Shown here: positions 26,328-35,076 of the stretch, in pieces
Layout: every line of letters starts with the position of its first letter
Numbering within the stretch: the stretch's first letter is position 1
From: Alphaproteobacteria bacterium US3C007
GTDB taxonomy: Bacteria > Pseudomonadota > Alphaproteobacteria > Rhodobacterales > Rhodobacteraceae
Assembly: GCA_034423775.1 (NCBI GenBank)
Contig: CP139918.1
Span: 868,001 to 932,000, forward strand
Direction: 5' to 3'
DNA: 64,000 nucleotides
Made by a program: the position numbers and the translations under genes
Notes under the pieces: model-generated
The model's database searches: none
Told to the model about the DNA's origin: nothing
Seen by the model: the letters and a program-made list of their open reading frames with translations, nothing else

Positions 26328-27475
26328 TCTGGCTGTTCTTCCTACTTCTTTCCCTGTTCGCGCTGACGCTGATGGCGATGCCACTGCGCGGGAGGTTTCA
26401 AATCGCCGCCATTCCCGAAGATACCACACCAGCGGTGCTTTTGGATCAGTTGGAAGAGGTGAAGCGCGATCTGGATCGCGGTGTTATCTCAGAAGCGGAG
26501 GCAAAAGCTGCCGAGCAAGAGATCAAGCGGCGCATTTTGATGCAGTCACGCAAGGCGGAAACACGCAGAATTGCGACGAACACCGGCGGCCGCATCGTTT
26601 TGATCCTTGGCGCTGTCTTCGTGCCATTGTTTGCGGGAGGCTATTACATGACGATGGGATCACCCGAGATCGATAGCCTAGCCTTTGCTGACCGTACCGC
26701 CGAACGGGAAGAGGCCGCCCAAATCGCCGATTTATCGTCCCAGCTCTACGAGAGGCTTGTGAGTGATCCAGATGGTGGGCCAAGCGAAGGTTGGATGCTT
26801 TTGGGGCAAACCTACATTCGCATGGGCCGGTTTGAAGATGCGGCTGAAGCGTTCAAGGTTGTTTCTGAGCGCCCTGAAGCGGACTCAGCCGTTTTTTCCA
26901 TGTTGGCGGAGGCACTGATCTACGCAGAGCAAGGCGTGGTCACACCACCAGCCGAAGCTGCAATTGATCGCGCAATAGCAATGAACCCTGGCAACCCGGC
27001 TAGCGTCTATTACAAGGCTGTCGCACTGTCGCAAAAGGGCGAGTCATTGCGCGGCTATGACCTGCTGATAGAACGCCTGGATGCGGCGGATGGCTTTTAT
27101 CCTTGGATGGAAAGCCTTGTGGCAGAGGCAAACCGCATAGGTGACGGGATTGGGAAGACACCACTTTCATTGGCAGACTTTGCGCCAACGGTGAATGCAC
27201 CGGGCCCCACAGCGGATGACATTGCGAACGCGCAAGACATGTCAGATGATGACAGGCAGGCGTTTATTCTTTCGATGGTTGCGCGTTTGGCTGACCGCCT
27301 TGAAAACGAGCCTGATGATCTTGATGGATGGATGCGTTTGGGGAATGCCTATTCTGTTCTTGGAGAGGCAGAGGCTGCAATTACGGCGTATGAACGGGCA
27401 CAAGAGCTTGCGGCTGACCTAGGGCCACCTATATTGCAGGAAATTGCAGATGCGCTCAAGCGATTGAGGCAGTGA
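26324..27475 (+). CDS. ccmI: Cytochrome c maturation protein CcmI (TPR)
   Basis: A 383-aa protein. Two N-terminal membrane segments (about 2-20 and 93-112) flank a leucine-rich loop (LLDQLEEVKRDLDRG). The C-terminal part has tetratricopeptide repeats (WMLLGQTYIRMGRFEDAAEAF and WMRLGNAYSVLGE). CcmI acts as the chaperone that holds apocytochrome c for CcmF/H. It ends the ccm run about 210 bases before IS3 copy 2. Confidence 0.92.
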   Translation: MIWLFFLLLSLFALTLMAMPLRGRFQIAAIPEDTTPAVLLDQLEEVKRDLDRGVISEAEAKAAEQEIKRRILMQSRKAETRRIATNTGGRIVLILGAVFVPLFAGGYYMTMGSPEIDSLAFADRTAEREEAAQIADLSSQLYERLVSDPDGGPSEGWMLLGQTYIRMGRFEDAAEAFKVVSERPEADSAVFSMLAEALIYAEQGVVTPPAEAAIDRAIAMNPGNPASVYYKAVALSQKGESLRGYDLLIERLDAADGFYPWMESLVAEANRIGDGIGKTPLSLADFAPTVNAPGPTADDIANAQDMSDDDRQAFILSMVARLADRLENEPDDLDGWMRLGNAYSVLGEAEAAITAYERAQELAADLGPPILQEIADALKRLRQ

Positions 27476-27637
27476 CCGTTGTTAAATCGTAAGCAGGGAT
27501 TAATTAACGACACCTCCCAGCAACTAGAAAATCTGTGCAACTATTTAACATAAACTTCATTATGCGACTTTATACTTAGCGTTGCGATAGTATATTATTG
27601 TATGTATGCTGAACTCCTATCACGGAGGCTCCACAGC

Positions 27638-27694
27638 ATGCGCCATTTACTCAAGAAGCTCCTCCCCTCGGTCGCAGTCGCTTTGACTGTCTAG
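27638..27694 (+). pseudogene. Signal-peptide remnant cut by IS3 copy 2
   Basis: A good ribosome site (CACGGAGG) and ATG 27638 begin codons for MRHLLKKLLPSVAVALTV, a typical signal peptide. The frame stops at a TAG that belongs to the IS3 left end. This was the start of an exported protein whose body is gone. Upstream at about 27585-27605 there is an AT-rich stretch that could hold its promoter. Confidence 0.5.
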
Positions 27695-27698
27695 CCCC

Positions 27699-28403
27699 CT
27701 ATATTCGTCCATTGATTTTTGGTTTCTCTAATAGGGTTTCTGGGGCGGGTGGGCGCATGTTTAATGCGTGATGAGGTCTGATCTGGTTGTATTGCCTGAG
27801 CCAAAGATTGATAGCGACCTGGGCTTGTCGTGTGGTGTGGAACCATTCTGCGTTGAGGACTTCTTTTCGCAAGGTGCCGTTAAAGCGTTCGTTATACCCA
27901 TTTTCCCATGGCGAGCCCGGATAGATTTGCATTGGTTTGATACCGATCCTCTTCAGCCATTCCTGTAGATGCGTGGCAATGAACTCGGGTCCGTTGTCAG
28001 AGCGAATAAACTCTGGCTTACCATGTTTAATCAGCAGCGGGTGCAGTGTCTCCAAAACGTCGTTCGCATTCATTTTGGGTCGCACTGCCACGCAGAGCGC
28101 TTCACGGGTATATTCATCTAGAACCGTGAATATTTTATAGCTGTGCCCATTGCTAAGCTTATCGTGCACAAAGTCGATCGCCCAAATATGGTTGGGGTGT
28201 GTGGGCCGCAACCTGATGATGGAGCTGTCTTTATGATAAAGCCGTTTGCGCTTCTTGTGCCGGCGCGGCAGCTGCAAACCTTCTTCACCCCAGAGGCGCT
28301 CGATCCTCTTGTGGTTAACACGCCAGCCTTCCATGCGCAGCAGGGCTGTGACTTTCCTATAACCATACCACCCATATTGCTTGGCCAGCCGGATCATCGC
28401 CAA
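27699..28403 (-). CDS. IS3 OrfB, DDE transposase (copy 2)
   Basis: 234 aa with an intact triad as in copy 1 (AIDFVHDKL, RSDNGPEF, WENGYNERFNG). It differs from copy 1 at about 20 positions, all in the DDE region and N terminus, for example LKRIGIKPMQI against LKKVGIKPMQI. The frame extends upstream in the -1 frame relative to orfA. Confidence 0.92.
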   Translation of the reverse strand: MAMIRLAKQYGWYGYRKVTALLRMEGWRVNHKRIERLWGEEGLQLPRRHKKRKRLYHKDSSIIRLRPTHPNHIWAIDFVHDKLSNGHSYKIFTVLDEYTREALCVAVRPKMNANDVLETLHPLLIKHGKPEFIRSDNGPEFIATHLQEWLKRIGIKPMQIYPGSPWENGYNERFNGTLRKEVLNAEWFHTTRQAQVAINLWLRQYNQIRPHHALNMRPPAPETLLEKPKINGRI

Positions 28404-28543
28404 GCGTAGTTCGTTGTCATCTACTGGTTTGGCTTGATAGCGCAGAGTTGAGCGGGCTACATTCAGAACAGCGCAAGCACGCCGCTCAGAAATATCCAGC
28501 TTTTGACGCGTATGAATAACAGCCTGACGAAGCTGAGCCCGCG

Positions 28544-28831
28544 TCAGGCCCGCGGCTTTAGATGATCAAGGCTCTCCTTCAGGATCAATTTGTCTAACTG
28601 CAAGTCAGCGACGATCTTCTTCAAGCGCTCGTTTTCTTTCTTGAGCGATTTCATCTCAGAAACCTGCGAACGAGAAAGGCCTCCAAACTTCTTACGCCAG
28701 TAATAATAACTCTTATCTGAAATCCCAGCTTTGCGACACGCATTCACAACGTCCAAACCATCGTGCAAATGAACATCAATCTCGCGCAATAACTTCAACA
28801 CATCTTCATCAGAATGACGCTTTCGAGCCAT
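28544..28831 (-). CDS. IS3 OrfA, helix-turn-helix protein (copy 2)
   Basis: 95 aa, near-identical to the copy at 21679-21966. The conserved arginine in SYYYWRKKFGG is kept here, whereas copy 1 has Pro at that place, so copy 2 is the more likely source of active protein. Confidence 0.92.
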   Translation of the reverse strand: MARKRHSDEDVLKLLREIDVHLHDGLDVVNACRKAGISDKSYYYWRKKFGGLSRSQVSEMKSLKKENERLKKIVADLQLDKLILKESLDHLKPRA

Positions 28832-28885
28832 GTTTCCTTACTCCCTTTGCCAAAATATACTGGCACAGTTCTAGGGGGCTAAGAC

Positions 28886-29422
28886 ATGGCTCATAGTTAC
28901 TCTCATATTTATAGATTACCTATTACGATGTTTCGGTTTTTTACCGTGTACGGACCATGGGGACGACCAGATATGGCATTATTCAAATTTACAAAAGCAA
29001 TGTTAGAAAATAGAGAAATCGACGTTTACAATAAAGAACAAATGCGACGTGACTTCACTTATATCGATGACCTTGTTACTGGAATAGAATTATTAATAAG
29101 CGCTAATCCAAATTATGTTGTAGATACAGATCATTTAGTCAGCCGTAATGATAGTAAGTCTCCAGTGGCGCCTTTTAGAGTTGTAAATATTGGTAATTCC
29201 TCCTCGGAAAAATTGATGGACTACATAAAGGCATTAGAAAAAGCTCTAGGTGTCAAGGCCAAGAAAAATTACATGCCCATGCAGCCGGGTGATGTTGTCG
29301 CAACATGGGCAGATACACAACTTCTTGAAACATTAACCGGATATCGACCGGCCACAGATATTCACACTGGCGTAAAGCGCTTCGTGGATTGGTATCGGGA
29401 TTTCTATAAATTCAATGTTTAA
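28886..29422 (+). pseudogene. NAD-dependent nucleotide-sugar epimerase, 3' fragment
   Basis: 178 codons matching the C-terminal half of UDP-glucuronate/UDP-glucose 4-epimerase-type enzymes: TMFRFFTVYGPWGRPDMAL, RDFTYIDDLV, and the ending GVKRFVDWYRDFY. The NAD-binding GxxGxxG domain and the YxxxK site, about 150 residues, are missing. The ATG uses the last base of IS3 copy 2, so the gene was cut there. The DNA is clearly more AT-rich than the copper region. Confidence 0.85.
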
Positions 29423-29428
29423 AATTTA

Positions 29429-30040
29429 ATGAGTGTGGTACGAAAAGCGGTCTTTCCTGTTGCTGGTTTTGGCAATCGCTTTGTGCCAGCGACTAAGGTG
29501 ATGCCGAAGGAGCTGCTGCCAATTGTTGATAAACCTTTGATCCAATATGCCGCGGAAGAGGCGATTGCCGCGGGTATCGATACCCTGATTTTTGTGACGG
29601 GCCGAAATAAGCGCGCGATCGAAGATCACTTTGATGCAAATAATGAATTGGAAACCATGCTGCGGGCCAAGGGAAAAGATGCGCAGGCCGATATGGTGCG
29701 TAATATCATTCCAGAAGGAGTGGGGTGTATATTTGTGCGTCAGGCTGAACAGCTAGGTCTGGGCCACGCGGTTTTATGTGCGGAACGTGCTGTTGGCGGT
29801 GATCCTTTTGCAGTGATACTCGCCGATGATTTTCTGACGGATTACGAACCCGGCGTCACTGCGGATCTGGCGCAAGCTTTTGCAAGCACTGGCAAATCAC
29901 AACTTTCGGTGATGCAGGTTGATGGGACAGATATCTCAAAATACGGCGTTGTTGTGCCGAATGGGTCGGATGAGGGTATTGCGGGTTTGGTTGAAAAACC
30001 CGATGCGGATGATGCACCCTCAAATCTGGCCTCTAGATGA
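29429..30040 (+). pseudogene. galU: UTP-glucose-1-phosphate uridylyltransferase, 5' fragment
   Basis: 203 codons of GalU: VRKAVFPVAGFGNRFVPATK (nucleotide-binding loop), MPKELLPIVDKPLIQYA, LADDFLTD and GLVEKPDADDAPSNLAS. GalU is normally about 290-300 aa. At about 30033 the sequence switches into an unrelated manC fragment in another frame and stops at 30038-30040. The active-site loop and Asp are present, but the last third is lost, so function is doubtful. Confidence 0.85.
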
Positions 30041-30182
30041 AGATGTCAAACTCGTTAGCGAGGGACATTCAGTCTACGTTCCATTGGGTGCTTTACATCG
30101 CATGGAAAACCCAGAAAAACTGCCAATGATACTTATTGAAGTTCAGATTGGAACGTATTTTGGAGAAGACGATATCCACAGA
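30033..30182 (+). pseudogene. ManC cupin-domain fragment
   Basis: About 50 codons in a frame different from galU: DEDVKLVSEGHSVYVPLGAL, HRMENPEKLP and EVQIGTYFGEDDI. This matches the C-terminal cupin of mannose-1-phosphate guanylyltransferase/mannose-6-phosphate isomerase. Both ends are joined to other genes, so it is a relic. Confidence 0.75.
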
Positions 30183-30680
30183 TATCCAGCGCCGGCAGAC
30201 AATTATAATCTTCACACCATTAAAGATATGAAAAGCCGTTTTGGAGTAAATGTTGGACTTTCAGATCATACACTGGATAACACTACGGCGATCGCGGCTG
30301 TTGCCCTGGGAGCAGTTATGATTGAAAAACATGTGACGCTAGACAAAAATGGGGGTGGGCCTGATGATAGCTTTTCTTTGGAAGAGGACGGTTTGCGGGA
30401 ATTGTGTACGTCAACGAAAACGGCCTGGCAATCACTTGGGAAAGTAAATTATGAACGTACCGAAGCTGAAAAAGGAAATGTAAAATTCAGGCGCTCACTG
30501 TATTACGTCCGAACACTGAAAGAGGGTGACATTATTACTGAAAATGACATAAGAAGTGTCAGACCTGGTTTCGGCCTTCCCCCAAAATATTATGATAAAT
30601 TAATTGGATCCAAAGTGACAATGTCAGTTGAGGAAAATTCACCTGTGACCTTGGCAAGCGTCAATATTGAATTGGATTAG
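30183..30680 (+). pseudogene. Sialic/pseudaminic acid synthase, 3' fragment
   Basis: About 165 codons from the C-terminal half of the NeuB/PseI/LegI family: YPAP..NYNLHTIKDM, VGLSDHTLDNT, GAVMIEKHVTLDKNGGGPDD, then the SAF/antifreeze-like domain (RSLYYVRTLKEGD, ENDIRSVRPGFGLPPKYYD). The N-terminal half of the TIM barrel is missing. The reading frame is open from the manC piece, so a chimeric product could be made but should not be active. Confidence 0.8.
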
Positions 30681-30701
30681 TCGTTACAAATAAATGATAT
30701 T

Positions 30702-30960
30702 TTACTTCCAAATATTGTGCTGCGAAAGCCGCAAATACCTCGAGACTGTACTTGCATCAGACCACCCACCGGCGCGCATGATGGCGGCGAGGTCGTAGCC
30801 CCTAATCAGTAAATCCTGCGCGGCGCCCACCCGCAGTGAGTGCCCCGAGACCTCCAAGTCGCTCGGCCGCGCGCACCTTTTTACTTTCACGACGCCGCGC
30901 TTGATGATGTCGTTGACGTTTCTATCGCAGATGGCGCGGTCCTCGCACCTCCCGTGATTA
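30702..30960 (-). pseudogene. Tyrosine recombinase, C-terminal remnant
   Basis: The frame reads the end of a phage-type integrase: RNVNDIIKRG, VSGHSLRVGAAQDLL (HxxR box), IMRAGGWSDASTVSRYLR (the final Tyr). The first Arg and the whole N-terminal part are absent. The visible peptide from ATG 30890 is 62 aa; the homology seems to continue upstream to about 30960. It is unrelated to the integrase at 31497. Confidence 0.75.
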
Positions 30961-31011
30961 ATTGCGCAGAAAAAGCATATTACACTCTGTAATCATGCAG
31001 TTTCCAAAAAC

Positions 31012-31092
31012 TTATCCACAAGTTCGCTAATCAAACACTGTGTTTGCAACAGTACTGTTTGGTCATTTGTAAATAAATGCCATGTTAACATG
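31012..31092. other. DnaA box beside three perfect palindromes
   Basis: TTATCCACA at 31012-31020 matches the DnaA-box consensus exactly. It is followed by CAAACACTGTGTTTG (31032-31046), AACAGTACTGTT (31048-31059) and CATGTTAACATG (31081-31092), all perfect dyads. The surroundings are AT-rich. This could be a relic replication or partition site or a set of operators. No replication gene is nearby. Confidence 0.4.
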
Positions 31093-31341
31093 CAGTGTTT
31101 GACTGCACCCCAATAGCGCGAGTAGCGGTTCTTTGGATTAAATTTTCAATCGAAATGGCGGGCAAATATTTGCTGGAAAACAGCATATTTATTTGCGTTC
31201 CGATTTTAGCAGGGGCATGATTATTGTGTTCAACACGGTGGTCACATAGTCCGCATTTCGTAGTTTAGCGCACTTTTAAACACACCAATTTATTTTCTTA
31301 ATAAATAATTGTAATTAAGTGATTAATTTATAAATGATTTC

Positions 31342-31386
31342 ATCATAATCCGCGTGTCGGGGGTTCAAGTCCCTCCTCCGCTACCA
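31342..31386 (+). other. Attachment-site candidate: 3' half of tRNA-Met(CAT)
   Basis: The segment begins at the anticodon loop ATCATAA (anticodon CAT), continues with the stem TCCGC, the T-arm GGGGGTTCAAGTCCC and ends at CCGCTACCA. The bases upstream do not pair with the stem, so no complete tRNA is here. A 45-base tRNA 3' half next to an integrase gene (31497) is the usual attL/attR structure. The matching copy with the full tRNA is not in the window. Confidence 0.75.
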
Positions 31387-31496
31387 AAAATCCATTATTA
31401 TCAGTGACTTAAGATTTAGGTTGATGCATTCTGCGCGCAGCACACCTCTAGCACAGTTTTTTCTCGCTTTCTGAGAATTATGAGTGCAGAATCACA

Positions 31497-33089
31497 GTGT
31501 TAAACACGGTGATTGTATTGCCTAAACTGAACCCAAATACGCCCACGCTTATGGATGGTGAGGTTCGTCTTTTTAAACGTAAACACAGCTCAGTCTGGCA
31601 AGTTGTATTTATGATGGACGGACGACAAGTCCGTGTGAGCACTAAGAAGCGTATTTTGAAAGATGCTAAAGACGCGGCGCGCGAGATTTACTTAGACTAT
31701 CGCTTTCGCCAAAAAAATGGCTTGCCGGTTATCTCTAAACGGTTTGCTGATGTTGCTGCACTGTGTAGAGCAACCATGAAAGAGCAGCTAGAGAATGGTG
31801 TAGGCAAGAAGAGCTTTCGTGATTACATCATCGTAATTGATAAGTATCTGGTTCCTTTCTTTGGAGATCTCTTTGTCACCAGTATTGATTACGAGATGTT
31901 GCAAAAGTTTGCGCGCTGGCGTGAAGAGAAGATGGGTCGAGAGCCAAGAGCGTCTACATTGAATACCCATAACTCTGCACTCAATCGGATCTTTGATGAA
32001 GCCGTGGCACGTGGATACATGAATAAGTCTCAGATCCCTGTATTGGTGAATAAGGGACGGGATAGCGTTCGTCGGCCTGATTTCACCAGAGAAGAATATG
32101 CGACGCTCATTCGCAAGCTACCAAGTTGGATTGACGCAGGACGAGAGGGCAAGTCACGCGACATGCACCATTTGCTGCGTGACTACATTCTCATTCTGGC
32201 AAACACGGGCATGCGGCATGGAACAGAAGCAGAGAACCTGCGCTGGAAACATATCAGCCTATTTGAAGACAAGGGCCTCAAATACCTTGAGATGAGCGTC
32301 AGTGGCAAAACAGGCCGTCGTGACATTATCTGTCGTGCAGGAACCATAAACTATCTCAAGCGCATTCAAAGCAGATGCCCTGATATTGCACATTTGAGTT
32401 TTGAGCAGCTGATTAAGTCAAAACGAGATGAACCTGTCTTCCGACTGCCTGATGGTACCGCCAGTGCGAACCTGCGTCAGACGTTTAGGATCCTCATGAG
32501 GGATACTGGATTACTCACTTGTCCAAGAACAGGGCAGGATCGCACGCTATATAGCTTACGCCATACCTATGCTACATTCTCGCTTCTTAACGACGGTATG
32601 GATGTACACACGCTTGCTGTACAAATGGGCACGTCTATTTTGATGATAGAGCGCCATTACAGTCATCTCACGCCCCGCCTGAAGAAAGAAATGCTTACAG
32701 GCAAGCGCTATGACACGCCATATGATGAATACAAAGCAGAGCGGGTACAGGGCTTCTCCATATCAGATGAGGATCTACACAGTCCCGTAGGTGATGTCAT
32801 TGAGGAAAGCCTCCCCGATGAACTTGAAGAACAACTTGAGGAAGACACAAAGGGTTCAGAGCGAACACTTTCAGCAGACAACCAATCAAGCGATAAAAAC
32901 ACCGAAGCGAGCCTAAAGGCATTGGATATGCTTGAGAAAGGGCTGCTCACAGAGCGGGCGGCATTGGCTGTTATTGGAACACATGAAGAAAGCTATACAG
33001 TTGCACCTAACGTTCGCATCAAAGCCCTTGAGCTCGTTGAGCAGGATAAACTGTCAGAACGAGGGCTTATTGCTATTCTGGGCGTTTAA
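31497..33089 (+). CDS. Tyrosine-type site-specific integrase
   Basis: A 530-aa recombinase. An N-terminal arm-type region is followed by the core-binding domain at about 85-180. The catalytic residues are R240 (ANTGMRHGTE), K271, R355 (LYSLRHTYATF) and the nucleophile Y388 (MIERHYSHL). The His of the HxxR box is Tyr here and the second His/Trp position reads T, both seen in some subfamilies. A C-terminal tail of about 120 residues (acidic, then ALDMLEKGLLTERAAL repeats) is unusual. It starts 111 bases from the tRNA-Met attachment half-site and probably acts on it. The start is GTG 31497; an in-frame ATG 19 codons later is possible. Confidence 0.9.
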   Translation: MLNTVIVLPKLNPNTPTLMDGEVRLFKRKHSSVWQVVFMMDGRQVRVSTKKRILKDAKDAAREIYLDYRFRQKNGLPVISKRFADVAALCRATMKEQLENGVGKKSFRDYIIVIDKYLVPFFGDLFVTSIDYEMLQKFARWREEKMGREPRASTLNTHNSALNRIFDEAVARGYMNKSQIPVLVNKGRDSVRRPDFTREEYATLIRKLPSWIDAGREGKSRDMHHLLRDYILILANTGMRHGTEAENLRWKHISLFEDKGLKYLEMSVSGKTGRRDIICRAGTINYLKRIQSRCPDIAHLSFEQLIKSKRDEPVFRLPDGTASANLRQTFRILMRDTGLLTCPRTGQDRTLYSLRHTYATFSLLNDGMDVHTLAVQMGTSILMIERHYSHLTPRLKKEMLTGKRYDTPYDEYKAERVQGFSISDEDLHSPVGDVIEESLPDELEEQLEEDTKGSERTLSADNQSSDKNTEASLKALDMLEKGLLTERAALAVIGTHEESYTVAPNVRIKALELVEQDKLSERGLIAILGV

Positions 33090-33323
33090 GCATTTTGTGA
33101 AGGGACCAACGCTTACAGCAGCTCCACCGCAGTCCATAATTATAGAGAGTTTTTTCGAGATATCTTGTTGTCGTAAGTATATCCGAATGACGAATGGATT
33201 ACGGCCGTTGGCTGAACTGTGCATGGATGTCTGCTATGCGGACAAAGCTGCCGTTCCCTATGCGCGCTCCAAGAGCTACTTTGCATAGTTTATTTGTAAG
33301 AAATGCAAAGGAACGCGCGGCGA

Positions 33324-35051
33324 TCAAAGACCTGATCCAACCCGTAAAGTAGTTTGAGCGTAGTGTTGGCTTAGGAAGACTTCGCCACTCAATACGTCCA
33401 GAAATCCGGTCGCGCTCAGCTGATCCATAACTGGCCCCTTCACTTCGGAAAAGTGGAACGTGACGCCGCCAGCCTTCAAGCGCTCATTGATTGCTTCAAG
33501 CGATTCCAGTGCTGATACGTCAATCGTGTTCACTGCAGAGCACATCAGCACGACATGTTGTACTTCCGGCTGTTTGGCAACTTCGTAATAGATGCGATCT
33601 TCCAAGAAGCGTGTGTTTGCAAAATAAAGGCTTTCATCGATGCGTATGGTTAGAATTTTTGGGTCCGTAATAACATGATGACGCAGAACGTTGCGGTAGT
33701 GCTCGGTATTCGGCACTTGACCTACAATGGCCATGTGGGGACGTGATGTTTTATAAAGATGAATAAGGATTGAAACCGCGACCCCTGCTGTGACGCCCAA
33801 TTCAACACCCATCAAAAGTGTAATGCTCATCGTTGCTGCGACGGCTGCAAAATCTGCTTTTGAATGGCGCCAGGTCTTTTTTAGGATCGAGAAATCAACC
33901 AGTGACAGGACAGCCACAATGATCGTTGCTGCAAGCGTTGCTTTGGGGAGGTGAAATATGAGGGGCGTCAGAAACAGCGACGCGCCTGCAAGACCGATCG
34001 CAGTATATGCGCCCGCCGCAGGAGTGTCAGCGCCTGCATCATAGTTCACGACAGACCGCGAAAATCCCCCCGTCACAGGAAATCCGCCTGTAAATGACGC
34101 GCCCAAATTAGCGGCACCCAATCCAATCAATTCTTGATCTGGATCGATAAGTTGGCGTTTTTTTGCTGCAAGCGTTTGCGCAACGGAAACGGATTCAACA
34201 AATCCGATAACCGAGATCAAGACCGCCGCGCCTATCAGATTGGACCATATGTCTATCGAAAAGGATGGCATGGTAAGAGGCGGCAAGCCCTTGGGTACAT
34301 CGCCCACAACCTGCACACCCCTCTCTGCAAGGCCGAAAAACCAAACGATCAAAGTTGTGACCACAATCGCGGCGACAGGCCCGGCTTTTGCAACGATACT
34401 TGCAATGCGCGGGGCAAGCCCAAGACCGACAAGCAAGGGGAGCAATCCCTTGCGCACCCAAAAGAGGAAACCCGTCGCCAGCACACCAATCACTGCGGTG
34501 ACCCAATTCACCTGTGAAAGGTTATGCGCAAGCGATCTGATAAGATCAGGTAACGTATGTCCATTGGCATCAATCCCAAGGATGTTCTTCAGCTGGCTCG
34601 CGGCGATGATGATACCCGTTGCCGTTATAAAACCCGCGATTACGGGATGGGATAAAAAGTTTGCCAAAAAGCCTAAGCGAAACACTCCGAGGGCAAGTAA
34701 AATCAGACCTGAAAGGAATGCTAAAGTGATGGCCGCCGCAATATATTCAGATGTCCCAGGCACAGCGATTTTACTGACCGCCGCCACCGTTAGAAGCGAC
34801 ACGACAGCAACGGGTCCCACTGCCAAGGCACGGCTGGTTCCAAAAATCGCATAAAGAATGATCGGCAACATCGACGCATAAAGCCCCATTTCTGGCGGCA
34901 ACCCAGCAAGCAAAGCGTATGCCAGCGACTGTGGGATCAACATGATTGTTACGATCAGTGCAGCCACCAGATCATTGGTCAGCGTGCTGCGGTCATACGT
35001 GCGACCCCAGTCAAGGATCGGCAGATATTTAGCCAGTTGCGTCGTGTTCAT
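33324..35051 (-). CDS. SulP-family anion transporter with STAS domain
   Basis: A 575-aa membrane protein. The SulP signature is YDRSTLTNDLVAALIVTIMLIPQSLAYALLAGL at about 18-50 (motif PQSLAYA), with ten or more membrane segments. A C-terminal STAS domain spans about 440-555 (VQHVVLMCSAVNTIDVSALESLE). SulP proteins move sulfate, bicarbonate or similar anions. Its place at the end of the persulfide operon suggests sulfate or sulfite transport. That is inference. Confidence 0.9.
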   Translation of the reverse strand: MNTTQLAKYLPILDWGRTYDRSTLTNDLVAALIVTIMLIPQSLAYALLAGLPPEMGLYASMLPIILYAIFGTSRALAVGPVAVVSLLTVAAVSKIAVPGTSEYIAAAITLAFLSGLILLALGVFRLGFLANFLSHPVIAGFITATGIIIAASQLKNILGIDANGHTLPDLIRSLAHNLSQVNWVTAVIGVLATGFLFWVRKGLLPLLVGLGLAPRIASIVAKAGPVAAIVVTTLIVWFFGLAERGVQVVGDVPKGLPPLTMPSFSIDIWSNLIGAAVLISVIGFVESVSVAQTLAAKKRQLIDPDQELIGLGAANLGASFTGGFPVTGGFSRSVVNYDAGADTPAAGAYTAIGLAGASLFLTPLIFHLPKATLAATIIVAVLSLVDFSILKKTWRHSKADFAAVAATMSITLLMGVELGVTAGVAVSILIHLYKTSRPHMAIVGQVPNTEHYRNVLRHHVITDPKILTIRIDESLYFANTRFLEDRIYYEVAKQPEVQHVVLMCSAVNTIDVSALESLEAINERLKAGGVTFHFSEVKGPVMDQLSATGFLDVLSGEVFLSQHYAQTTLRVGSGL

Positions 35052-35076
35052 TAGCCCTAACCTTGTTGTCGTTGAG

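Larger units (their letters stand above)
27688..28886 (-). mobile_element. IS3-family insertion sequence, copy 2
   Basis: Same length, ends and gene layout as copy 1 at 20823-22021 and nearly identical over the right two thirds; the orfB end differs at scattered bases. The flanks GAC (left; the exact left boundary is uncertain by one base) and TGG (right) show no target duplication. Both copies point the same way, so homologous recombination between them could remove or amplify the 5.7-kb segment they enclose. Confidence 0.92.

Noticed and set aside
22022..27687. Classical composite transposon bounded by IS3
   Set aside because: No target duplication at the outer ends, and both sides carry unrelated truncated genes, so simple transposition of the unit is not supported.
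31342..31386. Complete tRNA gene
   Set aside because: Only the anticodon loop to CCA half is present; the upstream bases do not form the acceptor, D-arm or anticodon stem.
34240..34854. 204-codon + strand frame opposite sulP
   Set aside because: Shadow of a conserved membrane-protein gene; no motifs.
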